Positions 24,955 through 32,904 of a stretch of 37,843 nt of DNA are shown one piece after another. Both the position numbers and the translations under genes were made by a program. This DNA is from a virus. Location of the stretch: positions 1 through 37,843 of the IMG/VR virus record IMGVR_UViG_3300025646_000133; one strand, 5' to 3'. The notes under the pieces were generated by a model. The model searched no databases, was not told the DNA's origin, and saw nothing but the letters and a program-made list of their open reading frames with translations. Every line of letters begins with the position of its first letter. Position 1 is the first letter of the stretch.

Positions 24955-27900
24955 GGTAAGTTTGGTATAAACATAAATATGGATTCAGGACATTCTCCTG
25001 GACTTGGAGTTATTGTTGGCGTGACAGATGGTGTCGGACTTGCAAATGGAGTTAGAGTGACAGTTGGTGTAGGTGTTGGTGTTGGAGTTATAAACTGCTG
25101 TTCACAAACAACATAAATTGCGTCCAAGAAATTCCCACCATCCTGACCTGATGTTGCAGAAAACACTAAATTGTAATTTACCTCTGTAGCAGTAAAATTA
25201 ATAGCATTTTGAGTCCAAACAGACGTACTTCCCGTATATTCATTGGGGAAGAATACCAAACCACTAGTGTCACCACTCAAAGCGACTTTTAAAGTATTAA
25301 GGTATCCTATTCTACCTCTGTGTGCAAATTGAATTTGATAATCTGTACCAATTGATGCTGTAAATGATTGGTATAATGATTGCGGAGCAGATGATTGAGC
25401 ATTAATTTCTGCAAAATGTGTTCCTTCATAGGCTGGTACACCTTGATAACCTGACGCCCATACCTCTATAATACCTGAACTGTGCGTGGTATCCCAACCA
25501 GGAATACAATCTTCAGGATAGAAGTTATATGTCGTGGATGCAGTACAGTTGGTACCATCTACAGTAGCGGCCCCCGTACCAGTAGGTGAACCCGTACATT
25601 CTGTTGGACACGGACCTAAGTCTGACATAAAGATATCAAATGAAGAGTTAACCAATCTATTACACGGCGGAATTGTGGGTGTAAGAGTCGGAGTAGGTGT
25701 CGGACTTGCAAATGGAGTTAGAGTAACACTCGGAGTTGGTGTAGGTGGTGGTGTTGTACACGGTACTGGATATGTTATGTTTCTAACCCAATCACATTTA
25801 CACCCTGGAGTGGGTGGGGTTATTACCCAAGAGGCAAAATTTGAATCAGGATACAAACCTTGGTAATTCAAAGTAGCACAAACCGTGTTGTCAAAGAAAT
25901 CTTCCGTAACCCATTGTGTTCCATCATAGAAGATTTTAAAAACATTACCACAAATCTTATCAGTATAAACATAATAAGGTCGGGAATTTATAGATCCACT
26001 TGGAGGAATAATCTCAGCAGGTGTCTCAAAAACTTGTGTATAGAGACATAGACCCGGAAATGGAGTTTCTGACGGTGTAACTGTTTGAGTTGGTGTCGGC
26101 GTTTGAGTCGGATTTGTTGTTGGAGTTACACTCGGAGTTGGAGGTAAAGTATCCTGAGGGGTTTGTGTCGGAGTGGGAGTGGGTGTATTACTAACTTCCA
26201 CAAAATTCCAATCCAAATCACAATTATCGATTATACTACAATTCAAACAATATGGATTCAACAAATCATACTGATCATACAAAAGTCTGGCATTGTGTTG
26301 AATTTCAGGAACCGATAATGGTTTGGCATACATGTGGAATGTTGAAATGGCACCATCGAAAGTTCCGGCAAAATATTTTTCCAATAAAATATTAGTTGTC
26401 AACCCACTAAGAGTGGTTCCACTAAGAATATTATCAGGAAACAATTCAGGATCCTGAATGTATTCACCACAGAAAGTCTGTGGCATGGCTGAGAAAACCA
26501 AGTTTTCATGAAGACCTTGCGTTCCCCCTCCCCAAGATATGTTGAAGGGTACTCCCACTTGAGTTTCTTTATGTCCATAAAGTCCTCTCGGAATTATCTC
26601 CTCGAAATCGTCAAAGGTCTCAAAGTGACGACCATTCACGTAAAGTTTTAATTTACCACGACGATAAAACTCCTCAAGTAACCAATCATAATTCAATTCC
26701 ACAAGTTCTTCTTGTACAGGATTCACTTGGTTATGAGTAATCGGTGGTTGAATAAGTGAAACAGAATTATTTGCCGTAGATGCGGTGTAAACTAAGTTTG
26801 ATATCACACCAAGACCACCTCTATAATATAAATCACAGAAGTCCATCCAGGTGTACCTCTCAAATACCGCATCTACCAATACCCAGTGTTCTTGAGTCAG
26901 ATACTCTGTACCCAAACAATCATCGTATATACCACGTGTCGAACAGTAGTTGTTTATAGAATACCCTGTTTGACTTTCAAACCCTATGGTCTCACAAGCA
27001 CCTGTTGTCACACAATCTCCCGTGAAAGTGAGAGTTCTGACACAGATTTTAGGATTGGCTGGATCACCACTGAATCTTATGGCGAATGCGTTTGACATTG
27101 AGTCGAATAAGGGATCGTGTTCGGGTTTTGGAGTTGGTGGAGGTGGAACACAACAACTACAATATGTAACACTGTGTCCACTTGTATATCCTGTTTCAGG
27201 GTATACTTTTACACAATATGATTCGGCGTATTCCAAGTAATTTGGTTTGTCTACCCTCCAATATGGGAAGTCACCTTTACCCACATTTTTGGTTGACACA
27301 AACTTCATTTGTCCACCAACTGGGTCATAACTTTCTACAACACCCTCGATGTATTCTAAAACATCATGATAAATTACAACTTCATCACCAGCTTGCCACA
27401 ACAACTTGGGTTCAACGGTGATCGTGCCACCTGACACGTTAATATCCAAATGAGTGTAAGAAGTCGTTGTGTACCCTGAATTTAATATTTCACACATACA
27501 TGAACTCAGTCCTGTAAGTGGTGTTGTAACTCTTTCATAATTTGGATCACCTGAGTTTTTACCATCAGCGGCGTGCCAAAATTTGTTTTCAGCACGAGTA
27601 CCCATGTAAAAGAAAATACCTGAATTATCAGGATAATAGTCGTTCAGGGTAGTCTGTCCTGGTTGTGGATTGTATATATTACCAAGTCTCGGTTTTAGGG
27701 TCATTTCAACAGTCCATCCTTTGGGATATCTTGTTGGTAATATTTCATAATCGTAACCAAATAATTTGTAAAACCCTTGATAGAAACCTCCGTATAACTC
27801 ATGATACTTTCCAATTTGTGCAGAATCATATGATACTATGTTATATAAAGTACCGGCGGTAACACCCGAAAATCTGTGATTTGGATTCCATGTGTGTCCG

Positions 27901-28352
27901 GTTACTTGGAACATTTTGAATCTGCGGTCGTATTTGTATCTATCGAATTTCTGAGAGTCGGGTAATAATCCCATGGTATATTCTATACTCTGACCACTCA
28001 TACAATCAACCAATCCATTATCAGTACCTGTCAATCCAATGTCACATATTGTACGAGAAGAAAAACAATCCAATAAAGGATCGTGTGGATTGAAATAATT
28101 TTCAGAAATTAATACATTTTGGTAATCGTAATCTTGATAATTTAGTTCAAATCCTTGATTGGAACCTGAAAAATTAAGGTCAATTTTGATTGGCATAACA
28201 TCCCCATCAAACTCCCCGATTAAATTAGGTGAGAATACAACTTCTTCGTTGTATTGTCTCTCATCTGACGCTAAACTAAGGTCCGATACTTCTTGTACTG
28301 GTTTTAAAAACCATTTATTATAGACGTATTGATTGATGTTCTGATAAGCCAT
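24948..28352 (-). CDS. Giant modular fibre protein with LamG-like and DUF642-like domains
   Basis: 1134 residues, the first and largest gene of the fibre operon. The N-terminal 700 residues are beta-rich with a LamG-like fold towards residue 690: KLYVNGRHFETFDDFEEI, then FDGAISTFHMYAKPLSVPEI and QHNARLLYDQYDLLNPYC. Three Thr/Pro linkers follow, separated by a Cys-containing module (PGLCLYTQVFETPAEIIP ... CKCDW). From about residue 900 comes NSSFDIFMSDLGP, then CIPGWDTTHSSGIIEVWASG, YEGTHFAEINAQ and GGNFLDAIYVVCE, the order of DUF642-type sugar-binding sandwiches. The protein ends IFMFIPNLPC. It probably forms the base of the fibre system. A TATTTAT element ends 5 nt before the ATG. The protease-fibre gene overlaps it by 7 nt. 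Confidence 0.8.
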   Translation of the reverse strand: MAYQNINQYVYNKWFLKPVQEVSDLSLASDERQYNEEVVFSPNLIGEFDGDVMPIKIDLNFSGSNQGFELNYQDYDYQNVLISENYFNPHDPLLDCFSSRTICDIGLTGTDNGLVDCMSGQSIEYTMGLLPDSQKFDRYKYDRRFKMFQVTGHTWNPNHRFSGVTAGTLYNIVSYDSAQIGKYHELYGGFYQGFYKLFGYDYEILPTRYPKGWTVEMTLKPRLGNIYNPQPGQTTLNDYYPDNSGIFFYMGTRAENKFWHAADGKNSGDPNYERVTTPLTGLSSCMCEILNSGYTTTSYTHLDINVSGGTITVEPKLLWQAGDEVVIYHDVLEYIEGVVESYDPVGGQMKFVSTKNVGKGDFPYWRVDKPNYLEYAESYCVKVYPETGYTSGHSVTYCSCCVPPPPTPKPEHDPLFDSMSNAFAIRFSGDPANPKICVRTLTFTGDCVTTGACETIGFESQTGYSINNYCSTRGIYDDCLGTEYLTQEHWVLVDAVFERYTWMDFCDLYYRGGLGVISNLVYTASTANNSVSLIQPPITHNQVNPVQEELVELNYDWLLEEFYRRGKLKLYVNGRHFETFDDFEEIIPRGLYGHKETQVGVPFNISWGGGTQGLHENLVFSAMPQTFCGEYIQDPELFPDNILSGTTLSGLTTNILLEKYFAGTFDGAISTFHMYAKPLSVPEIQHNARLLYDQYDLLNPYCLNCSIIDNCDLDWNFVEVSNTPTPTPTQTPQDTLPPTPSVTPTTNPTQTPTPTQTVTPSETPFPGLCLYTQVFETPAEIIPPSGSINSRPYYVYTDKICGNVFKIFYDGTQWVTEDFFDNTVCATLNYQGLYPDSNFASWVITPPTPGCKCDWVRNITYPVPCTTPPPTPTPSVTLTPFASPTPTPTLTPTIPPCNRLVNSSFDIFMSDLGPCPTECTGSPTGTGAATVDGTNCTASTTYNFYPEDCIPGWDTTHSSGIIEVWASGYQGVPAYEGTHFAEINAQSSAPQSLYQSFTASIGTDYQIQFAHRGRIGYLNTLKVALSGDTSGLVFFPNEYTGSTSVWTQNAINFTATEVNYNLVFSATSGQDGGNFLDAIYVVCEQQFITPTPTPTPTVTLTPFASPTPSVTPTITPSPGECPESIFMFIPNLPC
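24973..24979 (-). promoter_or_regulatory. TATTTAT element inside 3' end of giant fibre gene
   Basis: CATATTTATG on the - strand, 25 nt before the protease-fibre ATG at 24954, within the last codons of the upstream gene. It may be an internal promoter for the rest of the operon, or chance. Confidence 0.3.
25031..25058 (-). repeat. 28-bp direct repeat, copy 1
   Basis: Identical to 25697-25724. Both encode a LTPFASPTP-type linker unit in the giant fibre, one on each side of the DUF642-like domain. They mark a segment of about 670 bp that may have been duplicated, or could be lost, as a unit. Confidence 0.8.
25697..25724 (-). repeat. 28-bp direct repeat, copy 2
   Basis: Second copy of the repeat at 25031-25058; together they flank the DUF642-like C-terminal domain of the giant fibre. 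Confidence 0.8.
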
Positions 28353-28357
28353 ATGTG

Positions 28358-28364
28358 ATAAATA
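28358..28364 (-). promoter_or_regulatory. TATTTAT element before giant fibre gene
   Basis: AGTATTTATCAC on the - strand, 12 nt (start to start) before the ATG at 28352. Used as a -10 box it would give a leaderless or near-leaderless mRNA. It is divergent from the + strand element at 28377. Confidence 0.5.
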
Positions 28365-28376
28365 CTTTTACTGAGG

Positions 28377-28383
28377 TATTTAT
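28377..28383 (+). promoter_or_regulatory. TATTTAT element before small-gene operon
   Basis: GGTATTTATAAG on the + strand, 16 nt before the ATG at 28393. Only 12 nt separate it from the opposed element at 28358-28364, a compact divergent pair. Confidence 0.5.
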
Positions 28384-28392
28384 AAGTAAAAA

Positions 28393-29205
28393 ATGTTTAT
28401 GATAACTTACGGTCGAGAATATTTTTCAAATAATTTATACTTTTACCTTAAAAATAAGGGTGAAAACATTGATGTTTATTATTCTGTAAATGATACAATC
28501 AATGAAGCCAGATTGATGGATGAAATCATTACTCTCCCTCATAATAGAGAAAAATCATTATTTAAACTTATGGAAAAAGTTATGAAAACTAAAAAGAAGT
28601 TTAGTAAAGATGACTTGAAAAAATTAATTTCAAAATTAGGAAAAGAAGAGAAAAAAGAAGAAATAGACGAGTTAATAGATTTTGACGGTTCTATGTTAAG
28701 CTCTAAAATTCCAATTCACGATCCCAAATTATCGCCTACTAAAACTATGGATCAAACTGTTTTCGCGGCAAGACAAACCAACGATCCTGTTATGAGAGGT
28801 TATAGAGTTTACTATGGTGAAAGTGTTGTCAGAGAAGAAGACCTTACTGGAGCTTTTGGTTATGATGTTGTTTCAGGTGATACCTACGAAGAATGTGTTG
28901 ATAAAATGACACAAATGGAAGTTGAGAATCCTGAGGAAAGATGTCAAGCGTTCGGTAAATCACCAAAATTAGATGAAAAAGGACAAGAAAGATTGACTGA
29001 AAAAGAAATCAAAGAAATCCAAAGACAAAAAATGATAGGAATGTTAGAGGATTTGTTAGTAAAAAAATCATCTGATGATGGAATTAAATCTAAGGACTCA
29101 AAAGCATCTAAAGTTTTATTAAAAAATATTAAATCTATAAAAAGTATGGCAGATAAAGAGGGATTGTCTGTATCAGAACTTATCAAACTATTGAGGGATG
29201 AATAA
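28393..29205 (+). CDS. Unknown highly charged protein, possible morphogenesis factor
   Basis: 270 residues, not recognised. The N-terminus (TYGREYFSNNLYFYLKNKG) is a strand-helix segment. Residues about 55-95 are a Lys/Glu-rich coiled-coil-like helix (SKDDLKKLISKLGKEEKKEE). A middle part has DGSMLSSKIPIHDPKLSPT and a beta segment DPVMRGYRVYYGESVVRE, and the end is again Lys/Glu-rich helix. Charged helical proteins of this kind are common among prohead core and scaffold proteins of T4-like phages; this is suggestive only. ATG 28393 or 28399 (third codon) may be the start, both very near the promoter-like element. First gene of a five-gene + operon, overlapping the next by 8 nt. Confidence 0.6.
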   Translation: MFMITYGREYFSNNLYFYLKNKGENIDVYYSVNDTINEARLMDEIITLPHNREKSLFKLMEKVMKTKKKFSKDDLKKLISKLGKEEKKEEIDELIDFDGSMLSSKIPIHDPKLSPTKTMDQTVFAARQTNDPVMRGYRVYYGESVVREEDLTGAFGYDVVSGDTYEECVDKMTQMEVENPEERCQAFGKSPKLDEKGQERLTEKEIKEIQRQKMIGMLEDLLVKKSSDDGIKSKDSKASKVLLKNIKSIKSMADKEGLSVSELIKLLRDE

Positions 29206-29665
29206 AGACTTATATGATAAGAGATGGGATTTCCCACAAGATATGCGTAACCACATGAAAGTATGTTTTCATAAGGTAAAAAATGCGGATGCAAATATAG
29301 AAGGATTTAATAGAAATTTACGTTTACAGAAAACTCAGAGTTTAAGTTATCCTGAGCTCAAAAGAATAAAAAACTTTTTTGATAGTTTCCAAGGACCACA
29401 AACCGACGCACCATTTATACTGAATGGTGAAAATAAAATGAAAAATTTTGTTGATTCAATCCTATCGGGGGCGAGACAATCTTTGAATGGTTCTGAAAAA
29501 ATAAAAAGAGACACCGCGATGGTTACAAATGACTTAGGTGTTGATAGCCCAAATCAAAATTTAAACATATCAAAATTTGATTCGAAAAAAAACTCTTTGG
29601 AAAAACATGGCCTACAAGTCACTGAAAGTCTTGAGAGAATAAACCAATTAATTAGAAAAATGTAA
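29198..29665 (+). CDS. Unknown helical protein
   Basis: 155 residues, not recognised. It has a basic, mostly helical N-terminal half (LYDKRWDFPQDMRNHMKVCF, LSYPELKRIKNFFDSFQG), a Ser/Asn-rich middle, and a C-terminal amphipathic helix (ESLERINQLIRKM). There is no membrane segment, metal motif or catalytic pattern. The ATG overlaps the end of the upstream gene by 8 nt and the next gene begins 1 nt after its stop, so it is part of the same operon. A virion or assembly role is plausible by company. Confidence 0.6.
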   Translation: MNKDLYDKRWDFPQDMRNHMKVCFHKVKNADANIEGFNRNLRLQKTQSLSYPELKRIKNFFDSFQGPQTDAPFILNGENKMKNFVDSILSGARQSLNGSEKIKRDTAMVTNDLGVDSPNQNLNISKFDSKKNSLEKHGLQVTESLERINQLIRKM

Positions 29666-29666
29666 C

Positions 29667-29957
29667 ATGGAACAATTACCTTTGGATTTTTCACAACCAA
29701 AAAACAAATTGACAGAAATTGCAGAATTTGAGAGAAAAAAGAATCTCGTAAAAAATGACTACACTCAACAGGGTCAACAATATTCATCAACAAATCCTGA
29801 TGCGATTGGAGACGGTGATGAAATTGGACGTGGCACAGGGAGTTTCTTGGACGTATATAATGTTGCTGCCGGAACGTCCGTAGATGTTTTTGAAAGAAAA
29901 ATGAACATCAAATTCAACGCATATCAACCTAATAAACCCTATACAGTAGGAGAATAA
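29667..29957 (+). CDS. Unknown 96-residue protein
   Basis: 96 residues, not recognised. An N-terminal helix (IAEFERKKNLVKNDY) is followed by an acidic turn (DAIGDGDEIGRGTGS) and a beta-like end with VAAGTSVDVFERKMNIKFN. The gene is tightly packed: 1 nt after the previous stop and 1 nt before the next ATG. The Gly/Asp-rich loop and lack of charged repeats set it apart from its neighbours. Function unknown. Confidence 0.55.
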   Translation: MEQLPLDFSQPKNKLTEIAEFERKKNLVKNDYTQQGQQYSSTNPDAIGDGDEIGRGTGSFLDVYNVAAGTSVDVFERKMNIKFNAYQPNKPYTVGE

Positions 29958-29958
29958 C

Positions 29959-30363
29959 ATGAAACTTCTCAAGGCTCTGACACATCTAATTACCGAAGCC
30001 GCGTCTATAGATGATATAAGACGTGCTATCGATCAAAAACAAGTGTGCTCAATTTATTATGATGGTGATGAACCAGGTGGTAAGGGTCTTAGAGAAATTG
30101 AACCAGTTGCTCTTGGTAGGTCAAAAAAGGGTAACTTAATTTTTAGAGCGTGGGATCAGGCAGGAGCGTCCCATACAGCGTACCTCAACGACCCACACAG
30201 CCCCAAACCAGGGTGGAGATTATTTCGTGTGGATAGGACAAGTATGTTCAAACCATTACGAAAGAACTTTACTAAAGCTCGACCTGGTTATAACTTTGAT
30301 GGTGATAAAGATATGACAAGCATAATTACTATCGCTAAATTTGATACAAGAGAAACAGTATAA
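29959..30363 (+). CDS. WYL-domain-like protein
   Basis: 134 residues. DIRRAIDQKQVCSIYYDGDE (residues 19-38), REIEPVALGRSKKGNLIFRAW (45-65) and PGWRLFRVDRTSMFKPLRK (84-102) reproduce the order of a WYL domain: the helix before strand 1, the IxPxxL step, and the R-F-R-x-D-R end. The core Trp-Tyr-Leu is replaced by LIFRA, so ligand use may differ. WYL domains usually bind nucleic acid or nucleotides and control transcription or defence systems. No HTH is attached here. It lies among small genes of likely virion role, and its stop overlaps the next ATG (TAATG). Confidence 0.7.
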   Translation: MKLLKALTHLITEAASIDDIRRAIDQKQVCSIYYDGDEPGGKGLREIEPVALGRSKKGNLIFRAWDQAGASHTAYLNDPHSPKPGWRLFRVDRTSMFKPLRKNFTKARPGYNFDGDKDMTSIITIAKFDTRETV

Positions 30364-30938
30364 TGAATCCTGAATTATTACAAAAATTAGTCGTTGCAAA
30401 AAAAATAATGGATAAACAACAGTCTATTCAGAGAGGTTCTGTTGCAAATATCAATAATCCGGTATTAGAATCTTACGAACCTGTAAACGCAACCTATAAC
30501 ATACCCCAAGAATTTTTGGGTGAAGCCCCACAACCCAAGCCAATTCCAAAAAGTCAAAACACCAAAGACAGAATCTTAAGTTCAAAATTACCGGACGAAA
30601 TCAAAAAATTGATGATCGAACATCCGATTGAACAACCAAAAACTATGGGTACCGAGACAGTTTTGAGTGACGAATTAGTTGAAGCCGCATCCAGATTGAT
30701 GCATACAGACGCCTCAGGAAAAGTCAAAAAACAAATGGTATCTCAAAGAGAAATCATTTCTGAAACCACGGTTGAGGATTCTAATTTGAAAAATATGTTA
30801 CGTGAAGTAATCAAAGAAGTTTTATCTGAGCAAGGTATAATTACTGAATCCAGTCAAAAGACTAAAGAACAAATTACTTTTAGAGTAGGACAACATGTCT
30901 TTGAGGGTGTAATAACCAAAATCAAGAAAGTTAAGTAA
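30363..30938 (+). CDS. Unknown structural-type protein with conserved C-terminal segment
   Basis: 191 residues, not recognised. A helix (LLQKLVVAKKIMDKQQSIQR) is followed by a Pro-rich middle (GEAPQPKPIPKSQ), a linker with a Met/His-containing helix (ELVEAASRLMHTDASGKVKK), a hydrophobic/charged helix (LKNMLREVIKEVLSEQG) and a C-terminal beta hairpin (ITFRVGQHVFEGVITKIKKV). The last segment looks like a folded tail that docks on a partner. Last gene of the five-gene operon; a 51-nt gap with a weak AT hairpin follows. A virion or scaffold role is a guess from layout. Confidence 0.55.
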   Translation: MNPELLQKLVVAKKIMDKQQSIQRGSVANINNPVLESYEPVNATYNIPQEFLGEAPQPKPIPKSQNTKDRILSSKLPDEIKKLMIEHPIEQPKTMGTETVLSDELVEAASRLMHTDASGKVKKQMVSQREIISETTVEDSNLKNMLREVIKEVLSEQGIITESSQKTKEQITFRVGQHVFEGVITKIKKVK

Positions 30939-30957
30939 TTCCTTTTTTTTACTAATT

Positions 30958-30982
30958 CTTTTTCCTATATTTTAAGAAAAAG
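30958..30982 (+). other. Weak AT-rich inverted repeat in operon gap
   Basis: CTTTTTC (30958-30964) can pair with GAAAAAG (30976-30982). Just before the GT-B gene ATG at 30990 stands TATTTTTAT (30983-30991), two T longer than the usual heptamer. The gap separates the small-gene operon from the glycosylation operon; it may be a degenerate promoter or terminator. Confidence 0.25.
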
Positions 30983-30989
30983 TATTTTT

Positions 30990-32201
30990 ATGTCCAAAAT
31001 CAAATTATTGGTAATTCCTTCAGATAAAACAGGAGTTGGTAAATTCAGATCGTTAGATCCTCACATTTTTCTACAGAACATGTATCCCGAAGATTTTCAT
31101 ATTGACATCTTATATGATGTTGATATGAATGATGATGCCTTTTGGAAAAATTACCAAATTGTTCATTTCCACAGAACCATCGGACCTAATTATGATTTGA
31201 TGGAATCATTCTTAGCCAAGTTGAAGTCCTTTGGTATTGTAACAATTATGGATTTGGATGATTATTGGATGCCAGGGAAGGAACACCCTATCCATGACTT
31301 GATTATTGCAAATAAGTTACACGAAAAAATCCCACGTAACTTAAAGAATGTTCAACATGTAATTACAACTACGACTGTGTTTGCAAATGAGATAAAAAAA
31401 TACAATAAAAATGTTGTTATATTTCCGAACGCCATCAATCCAGATGAACCTCAATTTAAGGAACCAACAATCAAATCTGATAAACTTAGATTTGGTTGGT
31501 TAGGAGGATCATCTCACCTTCATGACTTAATGATTTTGGATGGATTGTTCACCAAAATGAATCCATTAAAAGATAAAACACAATTCTTTTTATGTGGATT
31601 CGACATACGAGGTACGGTTACCGAAATCAACCAAGTCACAGGTCAACAAAAACAAAGACCAATTCAACCCAAAGAGACTGTATGGTATAAATATGAAGAA
31701 ATCTTCACTAACAAACAATCTCTTATTTCTCCTGAGTACAAAGACTTTCTTATGAACTTTAAGGAAGAAGATGATAGCTCATTCTCTGATGAATTCTATA
31801 GAAGAGTGTGGACACGACCAATCCAAAATTATGCAAAGAATTATGCGAAATTTGATGTGTCTATGGCTCCTTTAAAGAATCATATATTCAATAGAGTAAA
31901 GTCACAACTTAAAGTTATTGAGGCTGGTTTCTATAAAAAAGCACTTATCGCATCGGATTTAGGTCCTTATACTATTGACCTAAAACATTCATTACAAAAT
32001 GGTAATTTTGTGGATGGGAATGCCCTATTGGTTAAAGAGGGACGTAACCATTCTGATTGGTTTAAATACGTAAAAAAATTGATAGATAACCCTTCATTTG
32101 CTGAAGATTTGGGTGAAAGATTATATGAAACAGTTTCTCCAGTATATGACATCAAAATTGTGACAAAAGCAAGAGCAGAATATTATAAATCTTTAGTATA
32201 A
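30990..32201 (+). CDS. GT-B-fold glycosyltransferase
   Basis: 403 residues. The first half has KIKLLVIPSDKTGVGKFRSL, WKNYQIVHFHRTIG and TIMDLDDYWMPGKEHP, the N-terminal Rossmann fold of GT4-like enzymes, with FPNAINPDEPQF bridging the two domains. The second half starts LRFGWLGGSSHLHDLMI, the glycine-rich donor-binding entry, and later has KVIEAGFYKKALIASDLGPY, which corresponds to the conserved E-x7-E region of GT4 (a sugar-nucleotide contact). A loop of about 60 residues near 225-285 is atypical. It is the first gene of the second glycosylation operon and is followed after 1 nt by the exonuclease gene. Confidence 0.85.
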   Translation: MSKIKLLVIPSDKTGVGKFRSLDPHIFLQNMYPEDFHIDILYDVDMNDDAFWKNYQIVHFHRTIGPNYDLMESFLAKLKSFGIVTIMDLDDYWMPGKEHPIHDLIIANKLHEKIPRNLKNVQHVITTTTVFANEIKKYNKNVVIFPNAINPDEPQFKEPTIKSDKLRFGWLGGSSHLHDLMILDGLFTKMNPLKDKTQFFLCGFDIRGTVTEINQVTGQQKQRPIQPKETVWYKYEEIFTNKQSLISPEYKDFLMNFKEEDDSSFSDEFYRRVWTRPIQNYAKNYAKFDVSMAPLKNHIFNRVKSQLKVIEAGFYKKALIASDLGPYTIDLKHSLQNGNFVDGNALLVKEGRNHSDWFKYVKKLIDNPSFAEDLGERLYETVSPVYDIKIVTKARAEYYKSLV

Positions 32202-32202
32202 A

Positions 32203-32904
32203 ATGATACAACCACAACTTACCAAAATTTTATTTTTCGATTTAGAAACTATCGGTATTACAAAAGATTTCGATGAACTTTCTAAAAAACATCCAGAATT
32301 GAAAAAACAATTTTTAAATTATTTTGATTGGTTTATAAAAAGATTCCCTGAAGATAAGGATCTTAATCCTTCACAAATTTTTGTAAATCGTGCTGCTCTT
32401 GTACCTGAATTCTCAAGAATTGTTTGTGCAAGTTTTGCATTCGTAACTTCAGATGGAAAAATTCATAAACAAACTTTTGCCGATAAAGACGAAAAAAAAC
32501 TATTACGTGACATAAATGATTTGATGAATAAAGTTTTCAAGTTGGACTTTTGGTTATGTGGTCATAATATCAAAATGTTTGATATTCCAATGTTACTAAA
32601 ACGAATGGTAATTCACGGTATCAAGCCATCACCATTACTACCTAATTATGACACAAAACCTTGGGAGATTAAAGCGGTTGATACCTTAGACATTTGGAGA
32701 ATGGGTAACAATTTTGGTCTAGCATCCTTGGAATTAATGTGTGCAGCTTTGGGAATCCCATCACCTAAAGAAGGTGAAGTGACTGGTAATAGAGTTCATG
32801 AAGCTTATTATGATTACAATCAATTAGATTTAATTGTGGAATATTGTGAAAGAGACGTGCTCGTATTAATTGATGTCATAAAAAAATTCAAAGAATTACA
32901 ATAA
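32203..32904 (+). CDS. DEDD-family 3'-5' exonuclease (PolB exo-like)
   Basis: 233 residues. ILFFDLETIG gives motif I (D13, E15). WLCGHNIKMFDIPMLLKR gives motif II (N122, D127). EYCERDVLVLIDVI gives motif III (Y214, D218). The four acidic residues and the Tyr are the two-metal site of DnaQ/DEDDy exonucleases. The spacing and AVDTLDIWRMGNNFGLASLE resemble predicted 3'-5' exonucleases related to PolB proofreading domains. It probably trims DNA or RNA ends. It is a second exonuclease besides the one inside the polymerase. It overlaps the dUTPase start by 1 nt (TAATG). Confidence 0.85.
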   Translation: MIQPQLTKILFFDLETIGITKDFDELSKKHPELKKQFLNYFDWFIKRFPEDKDLNPSQIFVNRAALVPEFSRIVCASFAFVTSDGKIHKQTFADKDEKKLLRDINDLMNKVFKLDFWLCGHNIKMFDIPMLLKRMVIHGIKPSPLLPNYDTKPWEIKAVDTLDIWRMGNNFGLASLELMCAALGIPSPKEGEVTGNRVHEAYYDYNQLDLIVEYCERDVLVLIDVIKKFKELQ

